Position numbers and translations under genes: made by a program
The notes under the pieces: generated by a model
Told to the model about the DNA's origin: nothing
Seen by the model: only the letters and a program-made list of their open reading frames with translations
The model's database searches: none
Part shown: positions 54,404-63,573 of the stretch, piece by piece
Numbering within the stretch: the first letter of the stretch is position 1
Layout: each line of letters begins with the position of its first letter
Source of the DNA: Achromobacter mucicolens
GTDB taxonomy: Bacteria > Pseudomonadota > Gammaproteobacteria > Burkholderiales > Burkholderiaceae_B
Direction of reading: 5' to 3'
Length of the DNA stretch: 64,000 nucleotides
Assembly (NCBI RefSeq): GCF_902859725.1
Contig: NZ_CADIJP010000012.1
Location: 119,798 to 183,797, forward strand

Positions 54404-56672
54404 CGACCACCGTCATCGCGGTCATGTTGACGATGCGGCGCACGGTGGAGCTGGAGGTCAGGATGTGCACGGGCGCGTTGGCGCCCAGCAGGAACGGCCC
54501 CACCGCCACGTTGCCGCCCGCGGCCGTCTTGAGCAGGTTGTACGCGATGTTGCCCGAGTCCACGTTCGGGCACACCAGCAGGTTGGCCTCGCCCTTGAGC
54601 GTGGAGGACGGCAGGATGCGCATGCGCAGCGCCTCGTCCAGCGCGCAGTCGCCGTGCATCTCGCCGTCGATCTCCAGTTCGGGATCCATCTGGCGCACCA
54701 GCTCCAGCGCACGGCGCATCTTGGCGCCCGATGCCGAACTGCCCGAGCCGAAATTGCTGCGCGACAGCAGCGCGGCCTTGGGCGCCAGGTACATGCGGCG
54801 CATCTCGCGCGCGGCGGCCACGGTGAACTCGGCGATCTGCTCGGCCGTCGGTTCGTCGTTCACGTGCGTGTCCACCAGCACCACCGTGCGCTCGTTGAGC
54901 AGCAGGATGTTCATGGCGGCGTACACGTTGTGGCCGGGACGGCGGCCAATCACTTCGTCCACGAAACGCAGGTGGTCGTGATACGCGCCGACGGAGCCGC
55001 AGACCATGCCGTCGGCATCGCCCAGGTGCACCATCATCGCGCCGATCAGCGTCATGCGGCGGCGCATTTCCACACGCGCCATTTCCTTGGTGATGCCGCG
55101 GCGGCACATGCGCTCCCAATACGTCGTCCAGTACTGGTGGAAGCGCTCGTCGTATTCGGGGTTGGTGACTTCGACGTCCTCGCCCAGGCGCAAGCGCAGG
55201 CCCAGCTTTTCGATGCGGGTCAAGAGCACCGAAGGGCGGCCCACCAGGATCGGATGGGCCAGGCCCTCATCCACCACCACCTGCACGGCACGCAGCACGC
55301 GCTCGTCCTCGCCTTCGGCGAACACGATGCGGGCGGGGCCCCCTTCGCGCACGATGCGCTTGGCCGCCGAGAACAAGGGCTTCATGAACGCGCCCGAGTG
55401 GTACACGAACTGCTGCAGCTGTTCCTCGTAGGCTTCCAGGTCCGCCAGCGGGCGCGTGGCCACGCCGCCTTCCATCGCGGCCTTGGCCACCGCCGGCGCG
55501 ATGCGCACGATGAGGCGCGGATCGAACGGCTTGGGGATCAGGTATTCAGGGCCGAACGAAATGTCGAACGTGCCGTAGGCCGCGGCCACGACTTCGTTCT
55601 GCTCTTCTTCGGCCAGATCCGCGATGGCATGCACCGCCGCCATTTCCATCTCGCGCGTGATGGTCGTGGCGCCCACGTCCAGCGCGCCGCGGAAGATGTA
55701 CGGGAAGCACAGCACGTTGTTGACCTGATTCGGGTAGTCCGACCGGCCCGTGGCCATCACCACGTCGTCGCGCACGCCGTGCGCCACTTCCGGCAGGATT
55801 TCCGGCGTGGGGTTGGCCAGCGCCAGGATCAGCGGACGCGGGCCCATGGCGGCAACCATTTCCGGTTTCAGCACGCCGCCGGCCGACAGGCCCAGGAACA
55901 CGTCGGCGTCCTGGATCACTTCGGCCAGCTTGCGGGCGTCGGTCTTTTGCGCAAAACGCGCCTTGTCCGGGTCCATCAGCGTGGTGCGGCCTTCAAAAAC
56001 CACGCCCTCGATGTCGGTGACCCAGATGTTTTCCAGCGGCAGGCCCAGGTCCACCATCAGGTCCAGGCACGCCAGCGCCGCGGCGCCCGCGCCGGACGTG
56101 ACCACCTTGACCTGCTTGATGTCCTTGCCCACGACCTTCAGGCCGTTGATGAAGGCCGCCGACACGCAGATCGCCGTGCCGTGCTGGTCGTCGTGAAAGA
56201 CCGGAATGTTCATGCGCTCGCGCAGCTTGCGCTCGACGGTAAAGCATTCCGGCGCCTTGATGTCTTCGAGGTTGATGCCGCCAAAGGTGGCTTCCAGGCC
56301 GGCGATGATCTCGACCAGCTTGTCCGGGTCGGTTTCGTTGATTTCGATGTCAAAGACATCCAGGCCGGCGAACTTCTTGAACAGCACGGCCTTGCCTTCC
56401 ATGACGGGCTTGGAGGCCAGCGCGCCGATGTTGCCCAGGCCCAGCACCGCGGTGCCGTTGGTGATGACGCCCACCAGGTTTCCGCGGGCCGTGTAGCGGT
56501 ACACGTTGGCCGGGTCGGCCACGATTTCCTCACAGGCCGCCGCCACGCCGGGCGAATACGCCAGCGCCAGATCGCGCTGGTTCGTCAGTTGCTTGGTCGG
56601 CGTGACCGAGATTTTGCCGGGGCGCCCGTGCTCGTGATATTCAAGGGCGGCTTTGCGAAGGTTGGCATCCAT
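54384..56672 (-). CDS. maeB: NADP-dependent malic enzyme with phosphotransacetylase-like domain
   Basis: A 762-residue MaeB-type malic enzyme. Residues 1-420 hold the malic domain ([24 protein letters not shown](P) fold near 160-300) and about 430-760 a PTA-like regulatory domain. It decarboxylates malate to pyruvate with NADP and is classically inhibited by acetyl-CoA through the C-terminal domain. The start [16 protein letters not shown] at 56672 matches the family; a GTG 30 bp upstream is an alternative. Neither has a clear ribosome site. Confidence 0.94.
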   Translation of the reverse strand: MDANLRKAALEYHEHGRPGKISVTPTKQLTNQRDLALAYSPGVAAACEEIVADPANVYRYTARGNLVGVITNGTAVLGLGNIGALASKPVMEGKAVLFKKFAGLDVFDIEINETDPDKLVEIIAGLEATFGGINLEDIKAPECFTVERKLRERMNIPVFHDDQHGTAICVSAAFINGLKVVGKDIKQVKVVTSGAGAAALACLDLMVDLGLPLENIWVTDIEGVVFEGRTTLMDPDKARFAQKTDARKLAEVIQDADVFLGLSAGGVLKPEMVAAMGPRPLILALANPTPEILPEVAHGVRDDVVMATGRSDYPNQVNNVLCFPYIFRGALDVGATTITREMEMAAVHAIADLAEEEQNEVVAAAYGTFDISFGPEYLIPKPFDPRLIVRIAPAVAKAAMEGGVATRPLADLEAYEEQLQQFVYHSGAFMKPLFSAAKRIVREGGPARIVFAEGEDERVLRAVQVVVDEGLAHPILVGRPSVLLTRIEKLGLRLRLGEDVEVTNPEYDERFHQYWTTYWERMCRRGITKEMARVEMRRRMTLIGAMMVHLGDADGMVCGSVGAYHDHLRFVDEVIGRRPGHNVYAAMNILLLNERTVVLVDTHVNDEPTAEQIAEFTVAAAREMRRMYLAPKAALLSRSNFGSGSSASGAKMRRALELVRQMDPELEIDGEMHGDCALDEALRMRILPSSTLKGEANLLVCPNVDSGNIAYNLLKTAAGGNVAVGPFLLGANAPVHILTSSSTVRRIVNMTAMTVVDVNTPR

Positions 56673-56804
56673 AGGGCGGCTACTGGCTAGAGTTTGTGAC
56701 ACGAAAGAGGGAGGAATTCTATTCCCATGCCGGGCGGCGCGATACGCGGGCCTCGCGCTTTCTTGACGTCGAGCGCCGAAATCTTACAGTAAGCTGAACG
56801 TTTT

Positions 56805-57716
56805 TCAGACTTCCGGCCACTGGAATTCCGGGAAGCAGCCGTCCGGGTCGAACAAAGTCTTGACCCGTCCGTCCAGCCGGACGGTGGCCAGCCCAGGGGC
56901 CGCCGGCCCGGGGCGGGAAGCGGGCTCGTCCGCGGCCTGAGCGTCGATGCCAGGCGGCACATCGGTTAACACGGCGCCTTGCAACCAGGCGAGCGTGCCG
57001 CCGTGGCCCAACAGCAATTGCGCAAGATTGACGGTGGCCGGCGCCTCGGGCTTGAGCGCATCCAGCCGGTAGCGGCCCAGCCAGTGATAGCCGTCGTTGG
57101 TGGCGAACGCATCGCCGCCGGAGGCCAGCTGGAACAGCGCGGGCACCAGGCGCTGGACGGTGGCCGAGCGCAGCGGCTGGACATCGGCCTCGCCAAACGC
57201 CCCCAGCGTTTCCTCGACGCCATCGGCCAGCAGCACGTCCGCCGCCGCAAGGCCCGAGGCCGCGCAATGGCCCGCCGGCCAGGCAGCCGGCGCCGCCACC
57301 CATTGAGCCAGCGTCATGTCGCCCGGCAACCCGGCAAATTGCCGCAGCCCGGCGCTGGCCAGCTCGGCCAAGGTCACCCCCGGCTGCGCGTGCCAGCGGG
57401 GCGTGTCGCCCGCCAGCCGCGTCAACCCGGTCAGCAGCACGGGATCGACCCGCAGGCGGGGCCGCGCCGAGGGCGCGAACGGTCCTGCCGCGCCCTCCAG
57501 TTCCAGGACCACCCGGTATTCGGCGCACAGTTTGCGGGCCTGCGTGACGTCGGCGTCGCGGACGGGCGTCAAGACGGCGCATGTGCCGTCGGCCCCGCCC
57601 TCGCCCAGGTCGCGGACCTTGCCCTGGCACACCAGCGCCAGGCGTTGCACGAAGGCCGCCCACGGCGTCTGGACGGGCCGACGTCCCAGGAGGAAGGCGC
57701 GCCGGGATGGCTGCAT
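56805..57716 (-). CDS. Degenerate PCMH-type FAD-domain protein
   Basis: A 303-residue protein resembling the FAD-binding half of glycolate oxidase/GlcE-like proteins: RKLCAEYRVVLELEGAAGPF, RLRVDPVLLTGLTRLAG, WHAQPGVTLAELASAGLRQF and the end motif KTLFDPDGCFPEF. The usual glycine-rich pyrophosphate loop is replaced by ELEGAAGPF, so FAD binding is doubtful. AAAGGAA precedes the ATG at 57716. It diverges from an aminotransferase gene with almost no space between them. Confidence 0.7.
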   Translation of the reverse strand: MQPSRRAFLLGRRPVQTPWAAFVQRLALVCQGKVRDLGEGGADGTCAVLTPVRDADVTQARKLCAEYRVVLELEGAAGPFAPSARPRLRVDPVLLTGLTRLAGDTPRWHAQPGVTLAELASAGLRQFAGLPGDMTLAQWVAAPAAWPAGHCAASGLAAADVLLADGVEETLGAFGEADVQPLRSATVQRLVPALFQLASGGDAFATNDGYHWLGRYRLDALKPEAPATVNLAQLLLGHGGTLAWLQGAVLTDVPPGIDAQAADEPASRPGPAAPGLATVRLDGRVKTLFDPDGCFPEFQWPEV

Positions 57717-57759
57717 GACTACAATTCCTTTTTTGCTAGATGACGCTTTCGAGATTCCG

Positions 57760-58920
57760 ATGCCCCGCCTTGCCACCCGCACTCACGATTTCCTGACGTT
57801 CCAGGTGATGGAACTGTTCAAGCAGGCGCAGGCGCTGCAGGCGGCCGGCAAAGACATTATCAGCCTGGGCATCGGCGAACCGGACTTTACCGCGCCCCCT
57901 CAGGTCGTGGAAGCGCTGGACCGCGCCGCGCGCGCGGGCCTGAGCGGCTACAGCCCGGGCGCGGGGATCGCCCCGCTGCGCGAAGCCATCGCGCAGTTCT
58001 ACCGCGACCAGTTCGGCGCCGCCATCGATCCGCGCCGCGTCATCGTCACCGCGGGCGCCTCCGGCGCCCTGACGCTGGCTTGCGCGGCGCTGGTCAACAC
58101 GGGCGGCGAGGTCCTGATGCCCGATCCGTCCTATCCCGCCAACAGCAATTTCGTGCTGGCCGCGGGCGGCATGCCCCGCCTGATTCCCAGCACGGCCGAC
58201 AAGCGCTTCCAGTTGTCCGCCGACGACGTGGCGCGCCACTGGACGCCGGCCACGCAGGGCGTGATGGTGGCCTCGCCCAGCAATCCCACCGGAACCTCGA
58301 TCGCCCACGGCGAACTGGCCGAGCTGCTGGCGCAGGTGCGCGCCCGCGACGGCTTTGCCATCGTCGACGAAATCTATCTGGGGCTGTCCTATGACGGCCA
58401 GCCGCGCTCGGCCCTGACGCTGGACGACGACGTCATCGTCATCAACAGCTTTTCCAAATACTTCCACATGACGGGCTGGCGCCTGGGCTGGATGATCGTG
58501 CCGGGCGACATGGTCGCGCCGGTGGAAAAGATTGCCTCCAGCCTGGCGATCTGCGCGCCCACGCTGGCCCAGCACGCCGCGCTCGCCTGCTTTACCCCCG
58601 CCGCGCTGAAGATCTTCGAACACCGGCGCGAGGCCTTCAAGCAGCGACGCGACTACCTGCTGCCGCAATTCGAACGCCTGGGCATCGACGTGCCGGTCAA
58701 GCCGGACGGCGCCTTCTATATCTATGCGGATATCAGCAGCCTGGGCATGGACAGCGCCGCGTTCTCGCAGCGCCTGTTGCTGGAAGCCGGCGTGGCCGCC
58801 GTGCCGGGCCTGGACTTCGGACCCGCGCATGCGGCGCACACGATGCGGTTTTCGTATGCCACGGGCCTGGATCGCCTGGAAGAAGCGGTGGCCCGGATGG
58901 GCGTGCTGCTGCAACGCTGA
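57760..58920 (+). CDS. PLP-dependent aminotransferase, class I/II
   Basis: A 386-residue fold-type I aminotransferase. The N-terminal IISLGIGEPDFTAPPQVVEAL, SPSNPTGT and the lysine region NSFSKYFHMTGWRLGWM (PLP lysine in SFSKYF) are intact, as is the terminal arginine in MRFSYAT. The start at 57760 (MPRLATRTHDFL) matches relatives; an in-frame ATG at 57715 overlaps the divergent start. The amino acid substrate is unknown; neighbours give no pathway clue. Confidence 0.92.
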   Translation: MPRLATRTHDFLTFQVMELFKQAQALQAAGKDIISLGIGEPDFTAPPQVVEALDRAARAGLSGYSPGAGIAPLREAIAQFYRDQFGAAIDPRRVIVTAGASGALTLACAALVNTGGEVLMPDPSYPANSNFVLAAGGMPRLIPSTADKRFQLSADDVARHWTPATQGVMVASPSNPTGTSIAHGELAELLAQVRARDGFAIVDEIYLGLSYDGQPRSALTLDDDVIVINSFSKYFHMTGWRLGWMIVPGDMVAPVEKIASSLAICAPTLAQHAALACFTPAALKIFEHRREAFKQRRDYLLPQFERLGIDVPVKPDGAFYIYADISSLGMDSAAFSQRLLLEAGVAAVPGLDFGPAHAAHTMRFSYATGLDRLEEAVARMGVLLQR

Positions 58921-58930
58921 CCCAATGAAA

Positions 58931-58955
58931 AGGCGCGCCCTTGCGGAGCGCGCCT
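58931..58955. terminator. Hairpin after the aminotransferase gene
   Basis: Perfect 8-bp arms AGGCGCGC and GCGCGCCT with a 9-base loop lie between the convergent aminotransferase and transglycosylase genes. An A run on the left would give a U tract for the minus-strand transcript. Confidence 0.6.
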
Positions 58956-58976
58956 GTTGGCAAAGGGGGCCAGGGA

Positions 58977-59795
58977 TCAATCGCGCGCCAGCGCGATGCC
59001 CGATGCCAGCGCCAGGCGCCGGCGTTCCGCCTGCACCTTCGCGCCGTAGCCGTTGTCGTCCGGGCCGGTGGACCCCACGTAACACGCCAGGCCGCCGTCC
59101 ACGGAACCGCGGCGGTTGATGCAGTCGCGCAGGATCGTGGCGCCCACGCCGATGTTCGCGGCCGGGTCGAGCGGATTCTTGCCGACCGCGTCGAACTTGT
59201 CCTGGTGCACGCTGGTCATGACCTGCATCAGACCCTGCGCACCCACATGGCTTTCGGCCAGCGGGTTATAGCGCGATTCGATGGCGATCACGGCCAGGAC
59301 CAGCAAGGGGTCGAGCTGCTTTTCGCGGCTGACCTTGTACACGGTGTTCAACAGCGGGCCGGTCGCGTCATACGCGACCTTGTATTTGCGCGAGATATAG
59401 TTGCGCAGTGCTTCCGCCTGTGGCCCCGTGGCCGCCGAAGCGGTTTTCTTGGGCGCGGGCGGCGCGATTCGGGCCGGCTCCAGCATGCCGGTGGCGTTGC
59501 TGATGGGGGCGGCGGGTACGGCCATGGCAATTGCCGACGACGTGTCGGCACCCAGTTCGGAGCCGGCTTCGGATTCGGAGCTGGCCTGCATGGATGAAGG
59601 CGCGAGGGCGGTCAACAAGGCTTTGTGCACTTGCAATGCCTGGTCGCGCAAACCAGGCAGGGCGAATCCCATGCTTACCGTCACAATGACCGCAATGCCC
59701 AGATAGACAGAGCAAATGCGCAGGGATTCGGCAAGATATTGGTGCACTCCTTGGGCCATGTTCCTGAACAGGCTGGCCACTGACGCATCGGGCAT
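58977..59795 (-). CDS. Lytic transglycosylase-domain protein, membrane-anchored
   Basis: A 272-residue protein with one membrane helix (about 26-48), a Ser/Ala-rich linker and a C-terminal SLT domain. The catalytic glutamate is in AVIAIESRYNPLAES and the GAQGLMQVM motif follows, as in family 1 lytic transglycosylases, which cleave peptidoglycan to anhydromuropeptides. AGGAGG precedes the ATG, a strong site. It is divergent from ubiD, a pairing seen in related genomes. Confidence 0.92.
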   Translation of the reverse strand: MPDASVASLFRNMAQGVHQYLAESLRICSVYLGIAVIVTVSMGFALPGLRDQALQVHKALLTALAPSSMQASSESEAGSELGADTSSAIAMAVPAAPISNATGMLEPARIAPPAPKKTASAATGPQAEALRNYISRKYKVAYDATGPLLNTVYKVSREKQLDPLLVLAVIAIESRYNPLAESHVGAQGLMQVMTSVHQDKFDAVGKNPLDPAANIGVGATILRDCINRRGSVDGGLACYVGSTGPDDNGYGAKVQAERRRLALASGIALARD

Positions 59796-59876
59796 AAAAC
59801 CTCCTGCGTAAAAAAGAGGGAGTCAATGTTAACCTCTCTTTGAACCTGAAATGTAACCAAATCGCTGGGATCTGTA

Positions 59877-61421
59877 GTGAAATACCGCGACCTTAGAGAC
59901 TTCATCGCCCAACTTGAACGCATGGGCGAGCTCAAACGCATTGCCGCGCCGGTGTCGACGCAGCTTGAAATGACGGAGATTTCCGACCGCGTGCTGCGGG
60001 CCGAAGGCCCCGCCCTGCTGTTCGAAAACCCCCGCCACAACGGCCAGCCCGCGCAGATGCCGGTGCTGGCCAATCTGTTCGGCACCCCCGCGCGCGTGGC
60101 GCGCGGCATGGGCGCCGACGACGTCAGCGCGCTGCGCGACATCGGCGAACTGCTGGCCTCGCTGCGCGAGCCCGAGGCGCCCAAGGGCCTGCGCGATGCG
60201 CTGGCCAAGGTGTCGATGTTGAAGTCCGCGCTGTGGGACATGAGCCCCAAGAACGTCAAGAGCCCCGCCTGCCAGGAAATCGTCTGGGAAGGCAAGGACG
60301 TGGACCTGACGCGCCTGCCCATCCAGACCTGCTGGCCGGGCGACGTGGCGCCGCTCTTGACCTGGGGCCTGGTGATCACGCGCGGCCCCAACGCCAAGCG
60401 CCAGAACCTGGGCATCTACCGCCAGCAGCTGCTGGGGCCGAACAAGCTCATCATGCGCTGGCTGTCGCATCGCGGCGGCGCGCTGGATTTCCGCGACCAC
60501 GCGATCGCCAACCCCGGCACGCCCTTCCCCATCGCCGTGGCGCTGGGCGCCGACCCGGCCACCACGCTGGGCGCCGTCACGCCGGTGCCGGACAGCCTGT
60601 CCGAATACCAGTTCGCGGGCCTGCTGCGCGGTTCGCGCACCGAAGTCGCGCAGGCGCTGGGCAGCAATTTGTCCGTGCCGGCCTGGGCCGAGATCGTGCT
60701 GGAAGGCCATCTGCTGCCATCCTCGGACCCGCGCGCCATCAAGCCCGTTGTCCCCGACGGCGTCAATCCGCCGCCCGACACCGGCTACGAAATGGCGCTG
60801 GAAGGCCCGTACGGCGACCACACCGGTTACTACAACGAGCAGGATTGGTTCCCGGTCTTCACGGTCGAGCGCATCACGATGCGCCGCAATCCCATCTACC
60901 ACTCCACTTACACCGGCAAGCCGCCCGACGAGCCCGCGGTGCTGGGCGTGGCGTTGAACGAGGTCTTCGTGCCGCTGCTGCGTCGCCAGCTGCCGGAAAT
61001 CGTGGACTTCTACCTGCCGCCCGAAGGCTGCAGCTATCGCCTGGCCGTGGTGTCGATCCGCAAGCAGTACGCGGGCCACGCCAAGCGCGTCATGTTCGGC
61101 CTGTGGAGCATCCTGCGCCAGTTCATGTACACCAAGTTCATCGTGGTCGTGGACGAAGACATCAACCCGCGGGACTGGAAGGAAGTGGTCTGGGCGATGA
61201 CCACCCGCATGGACCCGGTGCGCGACACGCTACTGGTGGAGAACACGCCGATCGACTATCTGGATTTCGCCTCGCCGGTGTCCGGCCTGGGCGGCAAGAT
61301 GGGTCTGGACGCCACCAACAAGTGGCCGGGCGAAACCAACCGGGAATGGGGCACGCCCATCACGATGGACGCCGACGTCAAAAAACGCGTGGACGACATG
61401 TGGGGGCAGTTGGGGCTGTAG
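59877..61421 (+). CDS. ubiD: UbiD-family decarboxylase
   Basis: A 514-residue member of the UbiD family, which uses prenylated FMN made by UbiX to decarboxylate 4-hydroxy-3-polyprenylbenzoate in ubiquinone synthesis. The start is GTG, giving [20 protein letters not shown], the standard N-terminus; E(x)n motifs such as [20 protein letters not shown] and [13 protein letters not shown] are present. Length is close to the usual 490-500. It has its own terminator. Family members also act on other aromatic acids. Confidence 0.94.
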   Translation: MKYRDLRDFIAQLERMGELKRIAAPVSTQLEMTEISDRVLRAEGPALLFENPRHNGQPAQMPVLANLFGTPARVARGMGADDVSALRDIGELLASLREPEAPKGLRDALAKVSMLKSALWDMSPKNVKSPACQEIVWEGKDVDLTRLPIQTCWPGDVAPLLTWGLVITRGPNAKRQNLGIYRQQLLGPNKLIMRWLSHRGGALDFRDHAIANPGTPFPIAVALGADPATTLGAVTPVPDSLSEYQFAGLLRGSRTEVAQALGSNLSVPAWAEIVLEGHLLPSSDPRAIKPVVPDGVNPPPDTGYEMALEGPYGDHTGYYNEQDWFPVFTVERITMRRNPIYHSTYTGKPPDEPAVLGVALNEVFVPLLRRQLPEIVDFYLPPEGCSYRLAVVSIRKQYAGHAKRVMFGLWSILRQFMYTKFIVVVDEDINPRDWKEVVWAMTTRMDPVRDTLLVENTPIDYLDFASPVSGLGGKMGLDATNKWPGETNREWGTPITMDADVKKRVDDMWGQLGL

Positions 61422-61443
61422 CCGGCTGCACCGCGCGCAAATA

Positions 61444-61473
61444 ACAAAGCCCCGAGCGGGGCTTTGTCTTTTT
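61444..61473 (+). terminator. Terminator of ubiD
   Basis: Perfect 10-bp arms ACAAAGCCCC and GGGGCTTTGT with a 4-base loop are followed by CTTTTT, 22 bp after the stop. Confidence 0.9.
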
Positions 61474-61487
61474 CAGAAGGCGTCAGT

Positions 61488-61850
61488 TCAATCGCGTTCC
61501 GGATCATCATCCTGGCGCATGCCGCGCACAGCCTTCAGGATCTGCCAGCCCACGAACGCGCCGCCGGCAAGCTTGAGCAGTTTGCCCCGCTTGCCGCCAC
61601 GCATGAACATGGCGGACAGCGACGAACTGATGATGGGGTAGCGCCGCGCCAGCGTGATGGCCTGCAACGCCCAGCGGGACGCGCCGCCCGATGCCAGGCC
61701 CGGCAGCATGCCGCGGATGAGCGCGCTGGGTTCCAGCCTGCGCCCGGCCGACACGATGTTCTGCGCCAGCGACTCGCGCTCGATTGCCGCGCGGGCGCGC
61801 AGCAGTTCGATGCGCACGGCGCGGTCGACGGTGGGAGATCGTTTGTGCAT
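61488..61850 (-). CDS. YqjK-like small protein
   Basis: A 120-residue basic protein with a moderately hydrophobic central segment (GGAFVGWQILKAV) and an Arg/Ala-rich N-terminus. It is the third gene of a DUF883-holin-like-YqjK array, as in E. coli yqjDEK. GAGGGG lies before the ATG and it begins 3 bp after its neighbour's stop. The molecular role is unknown. Confidence 0.72.
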   Translation of the reverse strand: MHKRSPTVDRAVRIELLRARAAIERESLAQNIVSAGRRLEPSALIRGMLPGLASGGASRWALQAITLARRYPIISSSLSAMFMRGGKRGKLLKLAGGAFVGWQILKAVRGMRQDDDPERD

Positions 61851-61853
61851 GAC

Positions 61854-62270
61854 TTAGAACCCCTCGCGCCGGCGCACCGCCGTCTCGTCGTCGGCTTGGG
61901 CTTCGCGCACCCTGTCCAGCAACTCCGCATCGCGGCCCAGCTCTTCGAGCGTGGCCGAGAACGGCGCCGGTCCGTAGACGAGTCCGTGGCGCACCACCAG
62001 CAGCAGCACCACGCCAGCAACACCATAGAACCCCGCGAGCAGGCCAAGGGCCAGATAGCGGTCTTCCGTGGGCCAGAACGCCACGGCGATGGTGATGGTG
62101 GCCACCAGCACCGCCAGCGTCAGAAATAGCAGGGCCGCAAACGCCAGGCCCAGCAGCTTGAGCAGGCGCGCCTTTTCGTCCGCGGCTTCAAGAGCCAGCA
62201 GCTCCAACCGCGTGCGCATCAGCCCGACCAGGCTGGAGGCAACACCGAATACAGTTTTTCTTAGACCCAT
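61854..62270 (-). CDS. Phage-holin-like membrane protein, YqjE family
   Basis: A 138-residue protein with two adjacent membrane helices (LGLAFAALLFLTLAVLVATI and GLLAGFYGVAGVVLLLVV) and the YqjE start LRKTVFGVASSLVGLMRTRLELLALE. The holin label reflects topology only; it is a chromosomal stress-linked membrane protein group. It lies between the DUF883 and YqjK-like genes. Confidence 0.83.
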   Translation of the reverse strand: MGLRKTVFGVASSLVGLMRTRLELLALEAADEKARLLKLLGLAFAALLFLTLAVLVATITIAVAFWPTEDRYLALGLLAGFYGVAGVVLLLVVRHGLVYGPAPFSATLEELGRDAELLDRVREAQADDETAVRRREGF

Positions 62271-62338
62271 GGCTGAAAGAACGCCGGGCGGCAGGCAGCG
62301 GCGCATTGCCGTGCCTGCCGCCCGGACATCCTGCCCTG

Positions 62339-62656
62339 TCAGCGGCGGCTGATCAGCAAGCCGAGCAGCAGGCCGGTCACGCCTGCCACCCCGATGGCTT
62401 GCCAGGGATTGTCGTGCACGTAGTCGTCCGTCGCGCGGGCAGCCTTGCGGCCGCGTTCGAGAACGGCGTCTTGCGCTTCGTACAGCGCCTCACGCGTGCG
62501 CCGCAGCGACGTCAGGGCGCGGTCGCGCAGTTCGTTGGCCTTGTCGCCGGTGCTGCTGGCGGCTTCGCGCAGCAGGCTTTCGGCGTCGTTCAGGCTGGTC
62601 TTGACACTGTCGATCAGTTTTTCTTTTGCGACGTCTTCGGATTTTCTCGTTGCCAT
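62339..62656 (-). CDS. DUF883 protein (ElaB/YqjD/YgaM family)
   Basis: A 105-residue protein: a long amphipathic helix (KLIDSVKTSLNDAESLLREA and onward) and a C-terminal membrane anchor (WQAIGVAGVTGLLLGLLIS) ending in RR, the family architecture. E. coli members tether ribosomes or DNA-free complexes to the inner membrane in stationary phase. AGGAG precedes the ATG. It is the first gene of the small membrane-protein trio. Confidence 0.9.
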   Translation of the reverse strand: MATRKSEDVAKEKLIDSVKTSLNDAESLLREAASSTGDKANELRDRALTSLRRTREALYEAQDAVLERGRKAARATDDYVHDNPWQAIGVAGVTGLLLGLLISRR

Positions 62657-62739
62657 TTTCTGAGCTCCTGTTGTGTGTCCATGACGAGACGATGATACCA
62701 GCGGCCACGCGGGCGCAAACGCCCGCTTGCTACCGGGTG

Positions 62740-63474
62740 CTACTTGATCTGCGTAATCTCAACGGCGGACCTCACGCCGCCCTGGTCGATGTCCTGCTTC
62801 ATCACCAGATTCACGGCCGGGCAATACCAATCCGTGACCGTCGTGTTCATGCCGGGAATGGGAATGGTCAGGCCCTGGAACGTGGCCATCGTGGGATCCG
62901 AATTGCGGGTATAGGTGATCGGGTGGCACGACTGCTTGCCCAGCGCGGTCGTCAGCGCGGTCTTCTGGCCGACGGTTTTTTCGCCGATGCGCACCGTGGT
63001 GCTGGGCTGGCCGCCAACGGGCGCTTCCTTGCCGATCTTCAGGCGAAACGACGAGCCGGGCAGCTTCTGGCCCGAAGCCAGTTTGCCGTCGTAGGCAAAG
63101 AGGCCCAGCATGCGCAGGTCGAACTGGCCTTCGGAGGGTTTGGGCGCTTCGCCGGCGGTGGCGTAGCGCAGGAAGGTGGCCTGGCCGCCCTTGACCGTCA
63201 TCAGGTAATCGAGCTTGGACTTGCCGGGCGGCAGGCCTGCGTAGCTGAACGTGGCCAGGCCCTGCACGCGCGCGCGGCAGTTGTCGCCATTGCTTTTTGT
63301 AACCTCGGCAAAAGTCAGGTCGGCGCCCAGCGCCAGATTGCCCGTGCCGGTCAGTTGGACCGAGCCGCCGTCGTGCATGAATTGCGCGTCGCACACGCCG
63401 GCCTGCACCGAGGCGGCCGCGCCCAACGCGCCGGCCGCTAGAACCAGGGATGCCATTTTTCGCATCGTCGTCAC
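62740..63474 (-). CDS. Secreted protein of unknown function
   Basis: A 244-residue exported protein. GTG start at 63474 is preceded by GGAGTGG; the signal peptide ends VQA near residue 25 and the mature protein begins GVCDAQFMHD. It has several cysteines in the mature part (for example in DNCRA, SCHP, WYCPA), consistent with periplasmic disulfides. Its region of YLMTVKGGQATFLRYATAG hints at a DUF3108-like beta-rich fold, but this is weak. No operon partner. Confidence 0.75.
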   Translation of the reverse strand: MTTMRKMASLVLAAGALGAAASVQAGVCDAQFMHDGGSVQLTGTGNLALGADLTFAEVTKSNGDNCRARVQGLATFSYAGLPPGKSKLDYLMTVKGGQATFLRYATAGEAPKPSEGQFDLRMLGLFAYDGKLASGQKLPGSSFRLKIGKEAPVGGQPSTTVRIGEKTVGQKTALTTALGKQSCHPITYTRNSDPTMATFQGLTIPIPGMNTTVTDWYCPAVNLVMKQDIDQGGVRSAVEITQIK

Positions 63475-63490
63475 AAGCCACTCCAGAAAA

Positions 63491-63522
63491 CGGAAAATGC
63501 CGTCCCCGCCTTGAGGGACGGC
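63491..63522 (-). terminator. Terminator of the nitrate reductase gene
   Basis: Arms GCCGTCCC and GGGACGGC (63499-63522) with an 8-base loop are followed on the minus strand by ATTTTCC, about 50 bp after the stop at 63574. Confidence 0.75.
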
Positions 63523-63573
63523 TGGCTTGATACTACACCGGTTGCCGCGCGCGGCGTATGTCCGAACGTGTCG

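Noticed and set aside
54279-56690. An 803-codon plus-strand frame over maeB
   Set aside because: It is the exact antisense shadow of a well supported malic enzyme gene and has low-complexity composition.
61854-62270. Prophage remnant because of the holin-like protein
   Set aside because: The protein belongs to the chromosomal YqjE group, lies in a yqjDEK-like array and has no phage genes around it.
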